The notes: generated by a model not told the origin, from the sequence alone. A stretch of 34,454 nt of DNA from Rhodoferax sp. (GCA_031291305.1 JARLJH010000037.1:1-34454), one strand, 5' to 3'; counted from the first letter of the stretch, positions 1-7,832 are shown. Numbers and translations are program-made.

Positions 1-121
1 TGATAGAAAAAGAAGCCAAGAGAAACCAAGCCCAAAAACCGGGCACCGTAAACTTCCAGCTTTAACCCGGTCAAGCCACCAGTCAGAAGTTCTCAACTTC
101 CTCCGCCTTCAGGCTCATACC
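1..121 (+). mobile_element. 3' end of an insertion sequence (partial, left edge)
   Basis: Positions 108-121, read on the minus strand, give GGTATGAGCCTGAA. The same 14 bases occur at 34330-34343 reading rightward, so the two look like the opposite terminal inverted repeats of one element. An open frame from position 3 ends with TAA at 63-65, leaving 42 bases between stop codon and terminal repeat, which suits the 3' end of a transposase gene. The IS interrupts mnhG immediately to its right. The exact boundary and family cannot be fixed from about 120 bases. Confidence 0.6.
3..65 (+). CDS. Putative transposase, C-terminal fragment (5' truncated by window edge)
   Basis: Only about 20 codons are visible, ending ...KPGTVNFQL and a TAA stop. 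The tail is rich in Lys, Arg and Gln, which is common at transposase C-termini, and the stop lies just inside the putative IS terminal repeat. Assignment rests on position and on symmetry with the element at the right edge, not on recognition of a domain. Confidence 0.35.
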   Translation: MEKEAKRNQAQKPGTVNFQL

Positions 122-306
122 TGGATTGGAAAATACTCCATGCCGCTCAAAGTCAACATGGTGCCCAGCGTAGTGGCTTTGGTACCGGCCTGAATGCGGT
201 TGAACACATCAGGCATGCGCACGAGGCCCAAGCCACCCAGCAGCAGAAACACCGAACCAGCCACCAACAATACACCGCCCAAAATATTTAGTGCCGAATC
301 CATCAA
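115..306 (-). pseudogene. mnhG: Mrp/Mnh-type Na+(K+)/H+ antiporter subunit G, truncated by IS
   Basis: Subunit G of the multisubunit monovalent cation/proton antiporter, a small inner-membrane protein. The residues LGLVRMPDVFNRIQAGTKAT (about 26-45) are the family signature. A hydrophobic segment spans about residues 8-26 and the start of a second one follows. Normal members are roughly 90-120 residues; this frame has 63 codons and stops in GTATGA inside the IS terminal repeat, so the last third, including the C-terminal membrane helix, is missing. The start overlaps the end of mnhF by 4 bases (ATGA), as expected for a coupled operon. The gene is very likely non-functional. Confidence 0.8.
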
Positions 307-563
307 AACCCCCGTTCCACATATCGCGCAACTACGATCACGCCCAGAAACGACAACAAGGCATAGACCAGAGCCACGTCCAGGTAAATGCCCCGCCCCT
401 CCACATATGCCACCAGAACAATAGCGGAGGTGGCAACAATGGTGAGAACGTCAAACGCCACCACCCGATCAGCCACCGACGGCCCCATGAGAAACCGATA
501 CAGCGCCAACATGAAAGCCAAGCCGACGATGACTGCAGCCAGATAAATCAGCGACTCAGCCAT
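303..563 (-). CDS. mnhF: Mrp/Mnh-type cation/H+ antiporter subunit F
   Basis: An 86-residue integral membrane protein with three predicted helices (about 3-22, 34-54 and 60-80). GPSVADRVVAFDVLT at about 27-41 is the conserved MnhF/MrpF motif. Full length for the family. It overlaps mnhE by 8 bases and mnhG by 4, showing tight translational coupling. MrpF works only inside the hetero-oligomeric Mrp complex, whose A, C and D proton/cation-conducting subunits are not encoded nearby. Confidence 0.88.
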   Translation of the reverse strand: MAESLIYLAAVIVGLAFMLALYRFLMGPSVADRVVAFDVLTIVATSAIVLVAYVEGRGIYLDVALVYALLSFLGVIVVARYVERGF

Positions 564-1053
564 ACATCACCTCCAGATAGCGTTCAAAACCACTGACGAT
601 GGCAGTCGTGGCTTCATCAATATCAGCCGACTCAACATTGACCCAGTGGATATAGAGCCACTCGCCCACGACATCCACAGTCAGCGTGCCTGGCGTCAGG
701 GTGATGGAATTGGCCAACAACAGGCGCCCCATGCGGGTTTTCAATCGGGTGCGCACCTTGACAATGCCAGGCTTGAGTGGCAATTGCGGTGACAACACGA
801 TAGTGGCCACATTCAGGTTGGACTTGACCAACTCCTTGAGAAAGAACAGCACAAAAATTGGCACCGTGAGGATTGCTTTGGGCGTAAAGCGAAATTCAGA
901 GAACAACACCAAGCCTTGATGGAACACCAGTGCAATCACCGTTGCAGCAACTGCACCCACCATCAACACATCGCTGGCGATGGAGTTGTTAAGCAGTACC
1001 CAGAAAATCAGAAGCGTGACAAAAAGCACGACAAATTCGCGTGTCTTGCTCAT
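556..1053 (-). CDS. mnhE: Mrp/Mnh-type cation/H+ antiporter subunit E
   Basis: A 165-residue subunit of the Mrp antiporter. N-terminal hydrophobic segments cover about 7-45 and 55-75, followed by the soluble MnhE domain with LLANSITLTPGTLTVDV at about 112-128, the family hallmark, and a C-terminal region ending near ...RYLEVMYG. The start has GAGGG 8 bases upstream. In complete mrp operons mnhE follows mnhD; here the next gene upstream on the same strand is a LysR regulator 254 bases away, so E is the first subunit gene present. Confidence 0.88.
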   Translation of the reverse strand: MSKTREFVVLFVTLLIFWVLLNNSIASDVLMVGAVAATVIALVFHQGLVLFSEFRFTPKAILTVPIFVLFFLKELVKSNLNVATIVLSPQLPLKPGIVKVRTRLKTRMGRLLLANSITLTPGTLTVDVVGEWLYIHWVNVESADIDEATTAIVSGFERYLEVMYG

Positions 1054-1307
1054 GTGATGAACCCTCGGGAGAATGGTTGTGGAAATAAGCTACCCAAGAG
1101 CCTAGGCGCTTCTGGTAAGCGGCTCGCGCTGGTAATGCTGCCCGCATTAAAGTAGTCCATGCTTATATTCTGTTCCCCTGAATTTTTCCGGTAGTTGATT
1201 CAGATCAACCAAGCGCAATAAGCCAGTTGATCCACGTCAGGCAGCTTCTATGGGCAAACTGGCTGCTGGACACTCGCCCCTATCCCTGGCCGAACGTGCC
1301 CCACACA
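1054..1307. other. Intergenic region between LysR gene and mnhE
   Basis: No conserved gene is seen. A small hairpin GTTGAT-N4-ATCAAC lies at 1194-1209. On the minus strand a 36-codon frame (1160-1050) ends in an ATGA overlap with the mnhE start; it could be a leader peptide, but I recognise no homology, and it could equally be the decayed 3' end of a lost upstream gene such as mnhD. Nothing else is supported. Confidence 0.4.
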
Positions 1308-2249
1308 CTAATGGATGCGCTGGGTGTGCGCCAAACGCAGGCAGGCCTGAAACGCCAGCGTTACCCGTGCTGCCAGCGGCGAGGCGCGAACAATGCTAAA
1401 GAAGCTACAGCGGTAGCTGAACACCTGTGGCCGCACCGCACGCATGCGGTTCTGATGCACAAATTCGACCGCGTAGTGGTCCGGCAGAAATCCCAAATAG
1501 CACCCCGAAAGGATCAGCGTTGCAATGGACTCTTGGTCGTAACCTGTGGCGTGGCGATTGAGCTGCACATGCTGGGCCAGCTCCATATTAGGCGAGTGGT
1601 AGCCCAGCCCGGCAAAGGCATAGGCGTGCAGCAACGCCCAATCCGCCGGCTCCAAGGCCGAACTGGCCGCAAACAGCGGATGCGACTGGCCGCAATAGAG
1701 ATACATGGTTTCACCGAACAGCTCGTCATAGGCCAGTGCCGCCGAGCTGCGGTGTCCCGGGATGACGCCCACCTGAAACTGGCCATCGAGCACGCCGCGT
1801 TCGATCACGTTGAGTGGTGCAACATGCAGATGCAGGCTGACTTCAGGTGCCTGCGCGGCAAACAGCGCAATCGCCTCACCAAGATGCGCCTCGGGGTTGC
1901 TGGCGGTTTTATCAAACACTGCCAAATGCAGTTCACCACCCATGCGCTGGTGAATCTCATCAACCCGGCTACGAAACGCATCGACACCACTGAGCAGGCG
2001 CAGCGTTTCGGCATAGATCTGCTCGCCCTCGGGGGTCAGGGCAAAACCCGCACGGCCACGGCGACACAGCGTCAGGTTCAGCCGCGTTTCCAGGTCTTTG
2101 ATATGGCGGCTGACCGTACTCGTACCGATGTTGAGTTCCAGCTCGGCCGCAGCCATGCCGCCGCAATCGACCACGGTTTTGAACACCCGCAGCAAACGGA
2201 TGTCCATGTCGCTCAACTGCCCCAACGCCGCCCGGGTCTTTACTTGCAT
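1308..2249 (-). CDS. LysR-family transcriptional regulator
   Basis: A 313-residue LysR-type regulator. The N-terminal winged helix-turn-helix occupies about residues 15-75, with TSTVSRHIKDLETRLNLTL as the recognition helix region, and a periplasmic-binding-like effector domain covers about 100-300. The gene is divergent from the aminotransferase at 2369, with 119 bases between them, so by the usual LysR arrangement it probably controls the aminotransferase and mmsA in response to a pathway metabolite, and represses itself. The first ATG is annotated; M15 (MDIRLL) is an alternative start closer to the DNA-binding domain. The effector is not identifiable. Confidence 0.9.
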   Translation of the reverse strand: MQVKTRAALGQLSDMDIRLLRVFKTVVDCGGMAAAELELNIGTSTVSRHIKDLETRLNLTLCRRGRAGFALTPEGEQIYAETLRLLSGVDAFRSRVDEIHQRMGGELHLAVFDKTASNPEAHLGEAIALFAAQAPEVSLHLHVAPLNVIERGVLDGQFQVGVIPGHRSSAALAYDELFGETMYLYCGQSHPLFAASSALEPADWALLHAYAFAGLGYHSPNMELAQHVQLNRHATGYDQESIATLILSGCYLGFLPDHYAVEFVHQNRMRAVRPQVFSYRCSFFSIVRASPLAARVTLAFQACLRLAHTQRIH

Positions 2250-2368
2250 AAATCGGCAACCAAGTAGTGATAGTTAAGCAATCATAAGAGTAAAAGCACC
2301 CATCACAATGGCGCTTTTCCCGATGCACCTTGCCATCGGGCTGTTCTGCACCACTTCAAGGACGCCTT
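2250..2368. promoter_or_regulatory. Divergent LysR/aminotransferase control region
   Basis: This 119-base gap must hold both promoters. Two inverted repeats are visible: AAAAGC (2292-2297) with GCTTTT (2313-2318), and CCCGATG (2319-2325) with CATCGGG (2334-2340), a 7-bp stem with an 8-base loop in the aminotransferase leader. Either could be an operator or a leader structure. AAGGA at 2358-2362 sits 6 bases before the ATG at 2369 and is the ribosome-binding site that fixes that start. Confidence 0.45.
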
Positions 2369-3718
2369 ATGAACCTGACCGATGCCAAAGTACTTTCCCA
2401 GCCGCGTCTTGATGCCGCCTGGCTGGAGCCGCACTGGATGCCCTACACCGGCAACCGCAACTTCAAGGCCAACCCGCGCATGATCGTCGGCGCTGAAGGT
2501 TGCTATTACACGGATAGCAATGGACGCAAGATATTCGACGGCTTGTCCGGTTTGTGGACCTGCGGCCTGGGTCATGGTCGCGCCGAGATTGTGGAAGCTG
2601 CCCGCCGCCAGCTGGCCACGCTGGACTATTCCCCGGCTTTCCAGTACGGTCACCCGTTGTCCTTTGAACTGGCCAACAAGCTCAAGGAACTCACCCCAGC
2701 CGGCCTGGACTACGCCTTCTTCACCGGCTCAGGTTCCGAATCGGCCGACACCTCGCTCAAAATGGCTCGTGCCTACTGGCGTACCAAGGGTCAGGGCAGC
2801 AAAACGCTGCTGATCGGCCGCGAAAAGGGCTACCACGGTGTCAACTTTGGTGGCGTCTCGGTAGGCGGCATCGGCGCCAACCGCAAGATGTTTGGCCAGG
2901 GCATTCAGGCCGACCACCTGCCGCACACGCAGCCGCCCGCCGGTTCATTTTTCCGCGGTTGCCCCGACAAAGGTGCCGAGTTGGCAGACGACCTGCTGCG
3001 CCTGATTGCGCTGCACGATGCCAGCAACATTGCCGCCGTGATCGTCGAACCCATGTCTGGTTCAGCAGGCGTGGTGGTACCACCCAAAGGCTACCTGCAG
3101 CGCCTGCGCGACATCTGCACGGCCAACAACATTCTGCTGATTTTTGACGAAGTGATCACCGGCTTTGGCCGCCTGGGTGCTTACACCGGCTCGGAGTACT
3201 TCGGTGTCACGCCAGACATCCTGAACGCCGCCAAACAAATTACCAATGGCGCACAGCCGCTGGGCGTGGTGATGGCCAAAAAAGAGATATACGACACCTT
3301 CATGGCCGCTGGTGGCCCTGACTATATGCTGGAGTTTGGCCACGGGTACACCTACTCGGCGCACCCGGTGCCTTGCGCGGTGGGTCTGGCCACGCTAGAT
3401 ATTCTGGTACGTGAGAACATGGTGGACCGCGTCAAGGAACTGGCACCCTATTTTGAAAACGCCGTGCACTCTCTCAAAGGCTGCAAACACGTCGCCGACA
3501 TCCGCAACCTGGGTCTGGCTGCGGGCTTGACCATCGACGCCTTCCCAGGTGAGCCCGGCAAGCGGCCCTATGAGATTGGCATGGCGATGTTGCAAAAGGG
3601 CTTTTATGTGCGTTACGGTGGCGACACTATCCAGCTCGCACCGCCTTTCATCAGCACGCCAGAGCAGATTGACAGCCTGGTGAATGCCCTTGGCGAATGC
3701 ATTAGCGCGACAGCCTGA
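2369..3718 (+). CDS. Omega-amino acid:pyruvate aminotransferase (beta-alanine:pyruvate type)
   Basis: A 449-residue class III PLP-dependent transaminase that moves the amino group of beta-alanine or other omega-amino acids to pyruvate. The substrate arm begins WMPYTGNRNFK; the cofactor-binding Asp is D260 (LLIFDEVITGFGR) and the Schiff-base lysine is K289 (AAKQITNGA). FTGSGSESADT near residue 115 is the PLP-phosphate region. The longer frame from 2330 begins inside a hairpin and lacks a ribosome-binding site, so the start at 2369 is preferred. The product malonate semialdehyde would be the substrate of the downstream mmsA product. Exact substrate preference cannot be read from sequence. Confidence 0.92.
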   Translation: MNLTDAKVLSQPRLDAAWLEPHWMPYTGNRNFKANPRMIVGAEGCYYTDSNGRKIFDGLSGLWTCGLGHGRAEIVEAARRQLATLDYSPAFQYGHPLSFELANKLKELTPAGLDYAFFTGSGSESADTSLKMARAYWRTKGQGSKTLLIGREKGYHGVNFGGVSVGGIGANRKMFGQGIQADHLPHTQPPAGSFFRGCPDKGAELADDLLRLIALHDASNIAAVIVEPMSGSAGVVVPPKGYLQRLRDICTANNILLIFDEVITGFGRLGAYTGSEYFGVTPDILNAAKQITNGAQPLGVVMAKKEIYDTFMAAGGPDYMLEFGHGYTYSAHPVPCAVGLATLDILVRENMVDRVKELAPYFENAVHSLKGCKHVADIRNLGLAAGLTIDAFPGEPGKRPYEIGMAMLQKGFYVRYGGDTIQLAPPFISTPEQIDSLVNALGECISATA

Positions 3719-3733
3719 ACAAACAATACTCTG

Positions 3734-3790
3734 TTTCTAATAGCTTCTAGCCCACGTAATACAAGGGCTAGAGGCATTTTTTATATATAA
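3734..3790 (+). terminator. Rho-independent terminator within a dispersed repeat
   Basis: An 11-bp stem is formed by GCTTCTAGCCC (3743-3753) and GGGCTAGAGGC (3765-3775), with one G-T pair and an 11-base loop, followed by a run of T at 3777-3782. It should end transcription from the aminotransferase and partly insulate mmsA. The element also belongs to a repeat family with diverged copies at 22328, 30107 and 31403 in this window. Confidence 0.8.
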
Positions 3791-3803
3791 ACTGGATCAC
3801 CAC

Positions 3804-5312
3804 ATGAGCAACACCCTACCCGCCATTGGCCACCTGATCGGAGGCCAACACGCCATCGGCGGCAGCCGCAGCGCCGATGTTTTCAACCCCGCCACCGGCC
3901 AAGTTGAAAAACGCGTGCTGCTGGCCGACAAGCTCACTGTCGAAGCGGCCATTGCCAATGCCCAGGCAGCCTACCCGGCTTGGCGCGCTACGCCACCGCT
4001 TAAACGCGCCCGCGTCATGAGCAAGCTCAAAGTGCTGCTGGAAGAAAACGCCGACGCCATCTGCGCACTGGTCACCGCCGAACACGGCAAGGTTCTGTCT
4101 GACAGCCTGGGCGAACTACAGCGTGGCATTGAAAACGTCGAATACGCATCTTATGCGCCCGAACTGCTCAAAGGCGAGCACAGCAAAAACGTCGGCCCAG
4201 CCATCGACTCCTGGAGTGAATTCCAAGCGCTGGGGGTTACCGCTGGCATCACCCCATTCAACTTCCCTGTGATGGTGCCGCTGTGGATGTGGCCCATGGC
4301 CGTGGCCTGCGGCAACACGTTTGTGCTCAAACCCTCTGAGCGCGACCCCAGCAGCGCCTTGCTGGTGGCCGAACTGGCCTTGCAGGCGGGCTTGCCACCT
4401 GGCGTGCTCAACGTCGTCAACGGCGACAAGGAAGCCGTGGACACGCTGCTGACCGATGCGCGCGTCAAAGCCATCAGCTTTGTCGGCAGCACCCCGATTG
4501 CTGAATATATCTATAGCACCGGATGCGCACACGGCAAGCGCGTGCAGGCCTTAGGCGGTGCCAAGAACCACGCCGTGGTCATGCCTGATGCCGACATCGG
4601 CAATGCCGTCAGTGCGCTCATGGGCGCAGCCTATGGCTCCTGCGGCGAGCGCTGCATGGCCATTCCACTGGTGGTGGCCGTCGGTGATGCCACGGCTGAC
4701 GCGGTGGTCGCTGGCCTGAAGGTCGAGATCGCCAAGATGAAAGTCGGCCCCGGCACCGATGCCAGCTGCGACATGGGCCCGCTGGTCACCAAGCCGCACT
4801 TTGCAAAGGTCAAGGGCTACGTCGATCAAGGCGTCAAGGAAGGCGCCACGCTGGCGGTGGACGGCCGAGGCATCAGCGTGCCAGGTCATGCCGATGGCTA
4901 TTACCTCGGCCCTTGCCTGTTTGACAACGTCAAACCCGGTATGACGATTTACCAGGAAGAAATCTTTGGCCCGGTGCTGGGCGTCGTGCGCGTCAAGACG
5001 CTGCAAGAGGCCATGGACATGATCGACGCCCACGAGTACGGCAACGGCACCTGCATCTTCACCCGCGACGGTGAAGCGGCCCGTTACTTCAGCGACAACA
5101 TCCTGGTCGGCATGGTCGGCGTCAATGTGCCACTGCCGGTGCCGGTGGCCTACCACTCGTTTGGCGGCTGGAAGCGCAGCCTGTTTGGCGACCTGCATGG
5201 TTACGGCCCCGATGCGGTGCGCTTCTACACCAAGCGCAAGACCATCACCCAGCGCTGGCCAAGTGCGGGGGTGCGTGAAGGGGCGGTTTTCAGCTTTCCA
5301 AGCAGCCGCTGA
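3804..5312 (+). CDS. mmsA: CoA-acylating methylmalonate-semialdehyde dehydrogenase
   Basis: A 502-residue NAD+-dependent aldehyde dehydrogenase that converts methylmalonate semialdehyde to propionyl-CoA, or malonate semialdehyde to acetyl-CoA, with loss of CO2. The catalytic cysteine is C284 in SCGERCMAIP, the MMSDH form of the ALDH active site. GITPFNFPVMVPLWM and LKPSERDPS are the N-terminal NAD-binding signatures, and VGVNVPLPVPVAYHSFGGWK near residue 440 is typical of this subfamily. It lies 85 bases after the aminotransferase but behind a terminator hairpin, so it may have its own promoter in 3776-3803. Together the two genes give a beta-alanine or valine degradation step. Confidence 0.93.
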   Translation: MSNTLPAIGHLIGGQHAIGGSRSADVFNPATGQVEKRVLLADKLTVEAAIANAQAAYPAWRATPPLKRARVMSKLKVLLEENADAICALVTAEHGKVLSDSLGELQRGIENVEYASYAPELLKGEHSKNVGPAIDSWSEFQALGVTAGITPFNFPVMVPLWMWPMAVACGNTFVLKPSERDPSSALLVAELALQAGLPPGVLNVVNGDKEAVDTLLTDARVKAISFVGSTPIAEYIYSTGCAHGKRVQALGGAKNHAVVMPDADIGNAVSALMGAAYGSCGERCMAIPLVVAVGDATADAVVAGLKVEIAKMKVGPGTDASCDMGPLVTKPHFAKVKGYVDQGVKEGATLAVDGRGISVPGHADGYYLGPCLFDNVKPGMTIYQEEIFGPVLGVVRVKTLQEAMDMIDAHEYGNGTCIFTRDGEAARYFSDNILVGMVGVNVPLPVPVAYHSFGGWKRSLFGDLHGYGPDAVRFYTKRKTITQRWPSAGVREGAVFSFPSSR

Positions 5313-5420
5313 GCGTCTGCGCGCCCGGCACCGGTTAGGGTAATAATTGGTGTCGGGCACCGTTGCGTGCCCAGTCATTCAACAGCTTGGCGGACATTGC
5401 CAAAGGATGTGGGGCACGAC
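5313..5420 (+). other. Intergenic hairpin after mmsA
   Basis: GCCCGGCACC (5323-5332) pairs with GGTGTCGGGC (5349-5358) through ten base pairs including one G-T pair, with a 16-base loop. No T run follows, so it is a weak terminator candidate, an attenuator, or an mRNA-end stabiliser. The ABC ATPase start at 5421 has GGGG about 6 bases upstream. Confidence 0.4.
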
Positions 5421-6158
5421 ATGAGCGACAAAGAGCCGGACAGCGCGCCACAGCAAGGCCCCGTGGCCCTGCTGACCAGGGTTGAAAAAACCTATCACAT
5501 GGACTCGGTGAGCGTGCCGGTGATCAAGGGCGTTGATATCCTGGTGCGCCCAGCCTGTTTTACGGTGTTGCTGGGCCCTTCAGGCAGCGGGAAAACCACC
5601 CTACTGAATATGTTTGGCTGCATCGACAAGCCCGATGCCGGCGAAGTCATGGTGGCAGGCTGCAAGGTAGCAGAACTGTCGGACGACGATTTGTCCGACT
5701 TTCGCGCCAAGAACATTGGCTTTATCTTCCAGAACTTTAACCTGCTGCCAGTTCTGAGTGCCTACGAAAACATTGAATATCCACTGCTGCTGACTGGCGC
5801 CAGCGCCAAAACCCGTGCTGATCGGGTGCCCAAGTTGCTGGAGGCCGTGGGCCTGGGCGACAAAGCGCATCACCTGCCCGGTCAGCTCTCTGGCGGCCAG
5901 CGCCAGCGCGTGGCCATCGCCCGCGCCTTGGTGCGCAAGCCCAAGCTGGTGATTGCCGACGAACCCACCGCCAACCTGGACAGCGAGACCGGTGCGGCCA
6001 TTCTGGGTCTGATGCGGCGCATGGTGGATCGCTTCCAGATTTCATTCATCTTCTCGTCGCACGATTCCGACGTGATCGGCGCCGCCGATGACACCATCTT
6101 TTTGAAAGACGGCCGCATCCGGGGTATCAAGCGTAAAGGCTCGGAGGCAGCAGCATGA
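5421..6158 (+). CDS. ABC transporter ATP-binding protein, MacB/LolD type
   Basis: A 245-residue cytoplasmic ATPase. Visible motifs in order: Walker A GPSGSGKTT, Q-loop FIFQNFNLLP, signature LSGGQRQR, Walker B LVIADEPTANLDS and H-loop SSHDSD. The LLPVLSAYENIEYPLLL stretch is typical of the LolD/MacB/FtsE group, which power mechanotransmission rather than channel transport. The start at 5421 (MSDKEPDS) is chosen over 5367 because the N-terminal extension is unlike the family. The stop overlaps the permease start by 4 bases. Substrate unknown. Confidence 0.93.
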   Translation: MSDKEPDSAPQQGPVALLTRVEKTYHMDSVSVPVIKGVDILVRPACFTVLLGPSGSGKTTLLNMFGCIDKPDAGEVMVAGCKVAELSDDDLSDFRAKNIGFIFQNFNLLPVLSAYENIEYPLLLTGASAKTRADRVPKLLEAVGLGDKAHHLPGQLSGGQRQRVAIARALVRKPKLVIADEPTANLDSETGAAILGLMRRMVDRFQISFIFSSHDSDVIGAADDTIFLKDGRIRGIKRKGSEAAA

Positions 6159-7561
6159 TGACCTTGTCTTTGGCGGTGCGTAATTTGTTGCGCAACCGGC
6201 GGCGCTCGCTGGCCACACTGCTGGCGATGGCCATTGGTTCAACATCGATTTTGCTGTTTGGCGGGTTCAGTGCCAACATCAATTACATGATGCACACCCA
6301 CCATGTGCGTACCGGTGGGCACTTGCAGATTCAACACCGGGACTTCTTCCTCTATGGCAATGGCAACCCCAGTGCCTACGGCATCAGCCACTACAAAGAG
6401 TTAATTGCCGCCATTCAGTCTGACGAGGTTTTGCGCGACATGGTGCTGGTCGCATCGCCCACTTTGCAGTTTGGCGGTATTGCTGGCAATTACGCGGCCA
6501 ATGTGTCACGCACCATCATCGGCAACGGTTTTGTTGCCAAGGACATCAACCGCATGCACGCGTGGAATGACTTTGATGTCAAAAAAGAAGAGCCGCCCTT
6601 TGCGCTAGAAGGTGCGCCTGAAGACGCTGCTATCGTCGGCATTGGCGTGGCCCGTGTGCTGCAGTTGTGTGATGCCTTGAATATTCCCAATTGCCCCAAG
6701 CCCACCAAAGAGGCCAAGCCAGACAGCGCTGGCTTGCCGGACGATATTGCGCAACTCAGTGACCAGAATGCTTCCGATGGTTCAAGGAGTTCCGCCAAGT
6801 CTGCCCCAAATCCACGCCGACTGGATGTTCTGGTGGTCAATGCCGGTGGTGCACCGAACGTGACAGCGGTGGAAGTTATTCGCGCGCAAGAGCAGGGCAT
6901 CAAGGAGTTGGATGAGGTCTACATGATGATGCAGTTCTCGTACATCCAGAAACTGATGTATGGCGCTTCGCCCCCCAAGGCCACATCCATCATGCTGCAA
7001 CTACGCCACTCGGACCAGATTCCGGCTGCCATAGAGAGGCTGAAGCCCATTTTGGCCAAGTTTTCAGCCGACCAACCACTGGCCGTGCTTGACTTTCGAA
7101 CGCTAAATCCGTTTTACGTACAAACCATCCGGATGTTTGACACCATTTTTGGTTTTGTTTTTATCCTGATTGGCGGCATTGTGCTGTTCACGGTCAGCAA
7201 TACCATGAACACGGCCGTGGTGGAACGCACTGTAGAAATCGGTACTCTACGCGCCATTGGCCTGCGACGCTCTGGCATCAGACGCTTGTTTGTCACTGAA
7301 GGGGCTTTGATTGGTCTGTGCGGCGCGGTGCTGGGCGTGGTGCTGGCGTTGGCATTGGCCGCGCTGGTCAACCTGTCGGGACTGAACTGGTTACCCCCAG
7401 GGAATGTGGAGCCGCTACCGCTGACGATTACCGTCTTTGGCGAAACCCGCATGATCATTGGCACAACGGTGGGATTGATCTGTATCGCCGTGCTGTCAGC
7501 CTGGTGGCCGGCTTATCGGGCAGCTGATTTGAAGATTGTGGATGCGTTGCGGCACGTGTGA
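6155..7561 (+). CDS. ABC transporter permease, MacB/LolE/FtsX family
   Basis: A 468-residue inner-membrane protein with the MacB-type layout: a cytoplasmic amphipathic start (LAVRNLLRNRRRS), one helix at about 18-40, a large periplasmic domain at about 41-325, then three helices at about 330-352, 383-408 and 433-453. VERTVEIGTLRAIGLRR is the coupling-helix signature that contacts the ATPase. A low-complexity Ser/Asp/Pro-rich linker at about 190-230 is unusual. Only one permease is present, so it probably acts as a homodimer with the ATPase at 5421. No membrane-fusion protein, TolC or LolA-like partner is adjacent. Lipoprotein or envelope-substrate extrusion is a reasonable guess only. Confidence 0.88.
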   Translation: MMTLSLAVRNLLRNRRRSLATLLAMAIGSTSILLFGGFSANINYMMHTHHVRTGGHLQIQHRDFFLYGNGNPSAYGISHYKELIAAIQSDEVLRDMVLVASPTLQFGGIAGNYAANVSRTIIGNGFVAKDINRMHAWNDFDVKKEEPPFALEGAPEDAAIVGIGVARVLQLCDALNIPNCPKPTKEAKPDSAGLPDDIAQLSDQNASDGSRSSAKSAPNPRRLDVLVVNAGGAPNVTAVEVIRAQEQGIKELDEVYMMMQFSYIQKLMYGASPPKATSIMLQLRHSDQIPAAIERLKPILAKFSADQPLAVLDFRTLNPFYVQTIRMFDTIFGFVFILIGGIVLFTVSNTMNTAVVERTVEIGTLRAIGLRRSGIRRLFVTEGALIGLCGAVLGVVLALALAALVNLSGLNWLPPGNVEPLPLTITVFGETRMIIGTTVGLICIAVLSAWWPAYRAADLKIVDALRHV

Positions 7562-7748
7562 CTTCGAAATTTCGTTCAGTCAAACGCACTGCACCAAAAC
7601 AAACAAAGCAATCTTGCGCATTGCTATCGATATTCAACGCCAACTTCACAGACTCACGACTTTATAAATGTCGATTTTTCTTACATGGCACCATCGATAT
7701 ACAGAGGAATTTTTGTTAACCATATGATTTTAAACAGTTATTTAAAGC
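7562..7748. other. AT-rich upstream region of the PEP-CTERM gene
   Basis: Non-coding and visibly more AT-rich than its surroundings. Two direct copies of ATCGATAT followed by NCA occur at about 7626-7636 and 7693-7703, roughly 66 bases apart and some 50-120 bases upstream of the -24 element. That distance is suitable for binding of a sigma-54 enhancer-binding protein. No clear terminator for the permease gene is visible; GAAATTTC just after its stop is a short palindrome without a T run. Confidence 0.4.
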
Positions 7749-7764
7749 TGGCACGGACTCTGCT
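7749..7764 (+). promoter_or_regulatory. Sigma-54 (-24/-12) promoter
   Basis: TGGCACGGACTCTGCT matches the consensus TGGCACG-N4-TTGCW at all but one position. The invariant GG (7750-7751) and GC (7762-7763) are separated by exactly 10 bases. Transcription would begin about 12 bases downstream, near 7775, leaving a 58-base leader before the ATG at 7833. Sigma-54 control of PEP-CTERM genes through PrsK/PrsR is established for exosortase systems such as that of Zoogloea. Confidence 0.78.
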
Positions 7765-7832
7765 TAATGTTCTACGTGACCTGCCAGCCGGAACGCTTAG
7801 GGTTCATGTTCAACAACTTTAGGAGTGCGATT

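Noticed and set aside
1194-1209. GTTGAT/ATCAAC hairpin as terminator of the LysR gene
   Set aside because: Only 6 bp, AT-rich, with no T run following on the minus strand.
1227-2267. Long + strand open frame of 346 codons opposite the LysR gene
   Set aside because: It is antisense to a clear LysR protein, has no recognisable domain and an atypical composition rich in Arg, Gln and His; a shadow of a G+C-rich gene.
4551-5378. Long minus-strand open frame of 275 codons opposite mmsA
   Set aside because: Antisense shadow of a strongly recognised aldehyde dehydrogenase gene, without homology or ribosome-binding site.
7767-7832. Upstream start extending the PEP-CTERM protein by 22 residues
   Set aside because: It lies before the predicted sigma-54 transcription start and would bury the signal peptide; the ATG at 7833 has AGGAG at ideal spacing.
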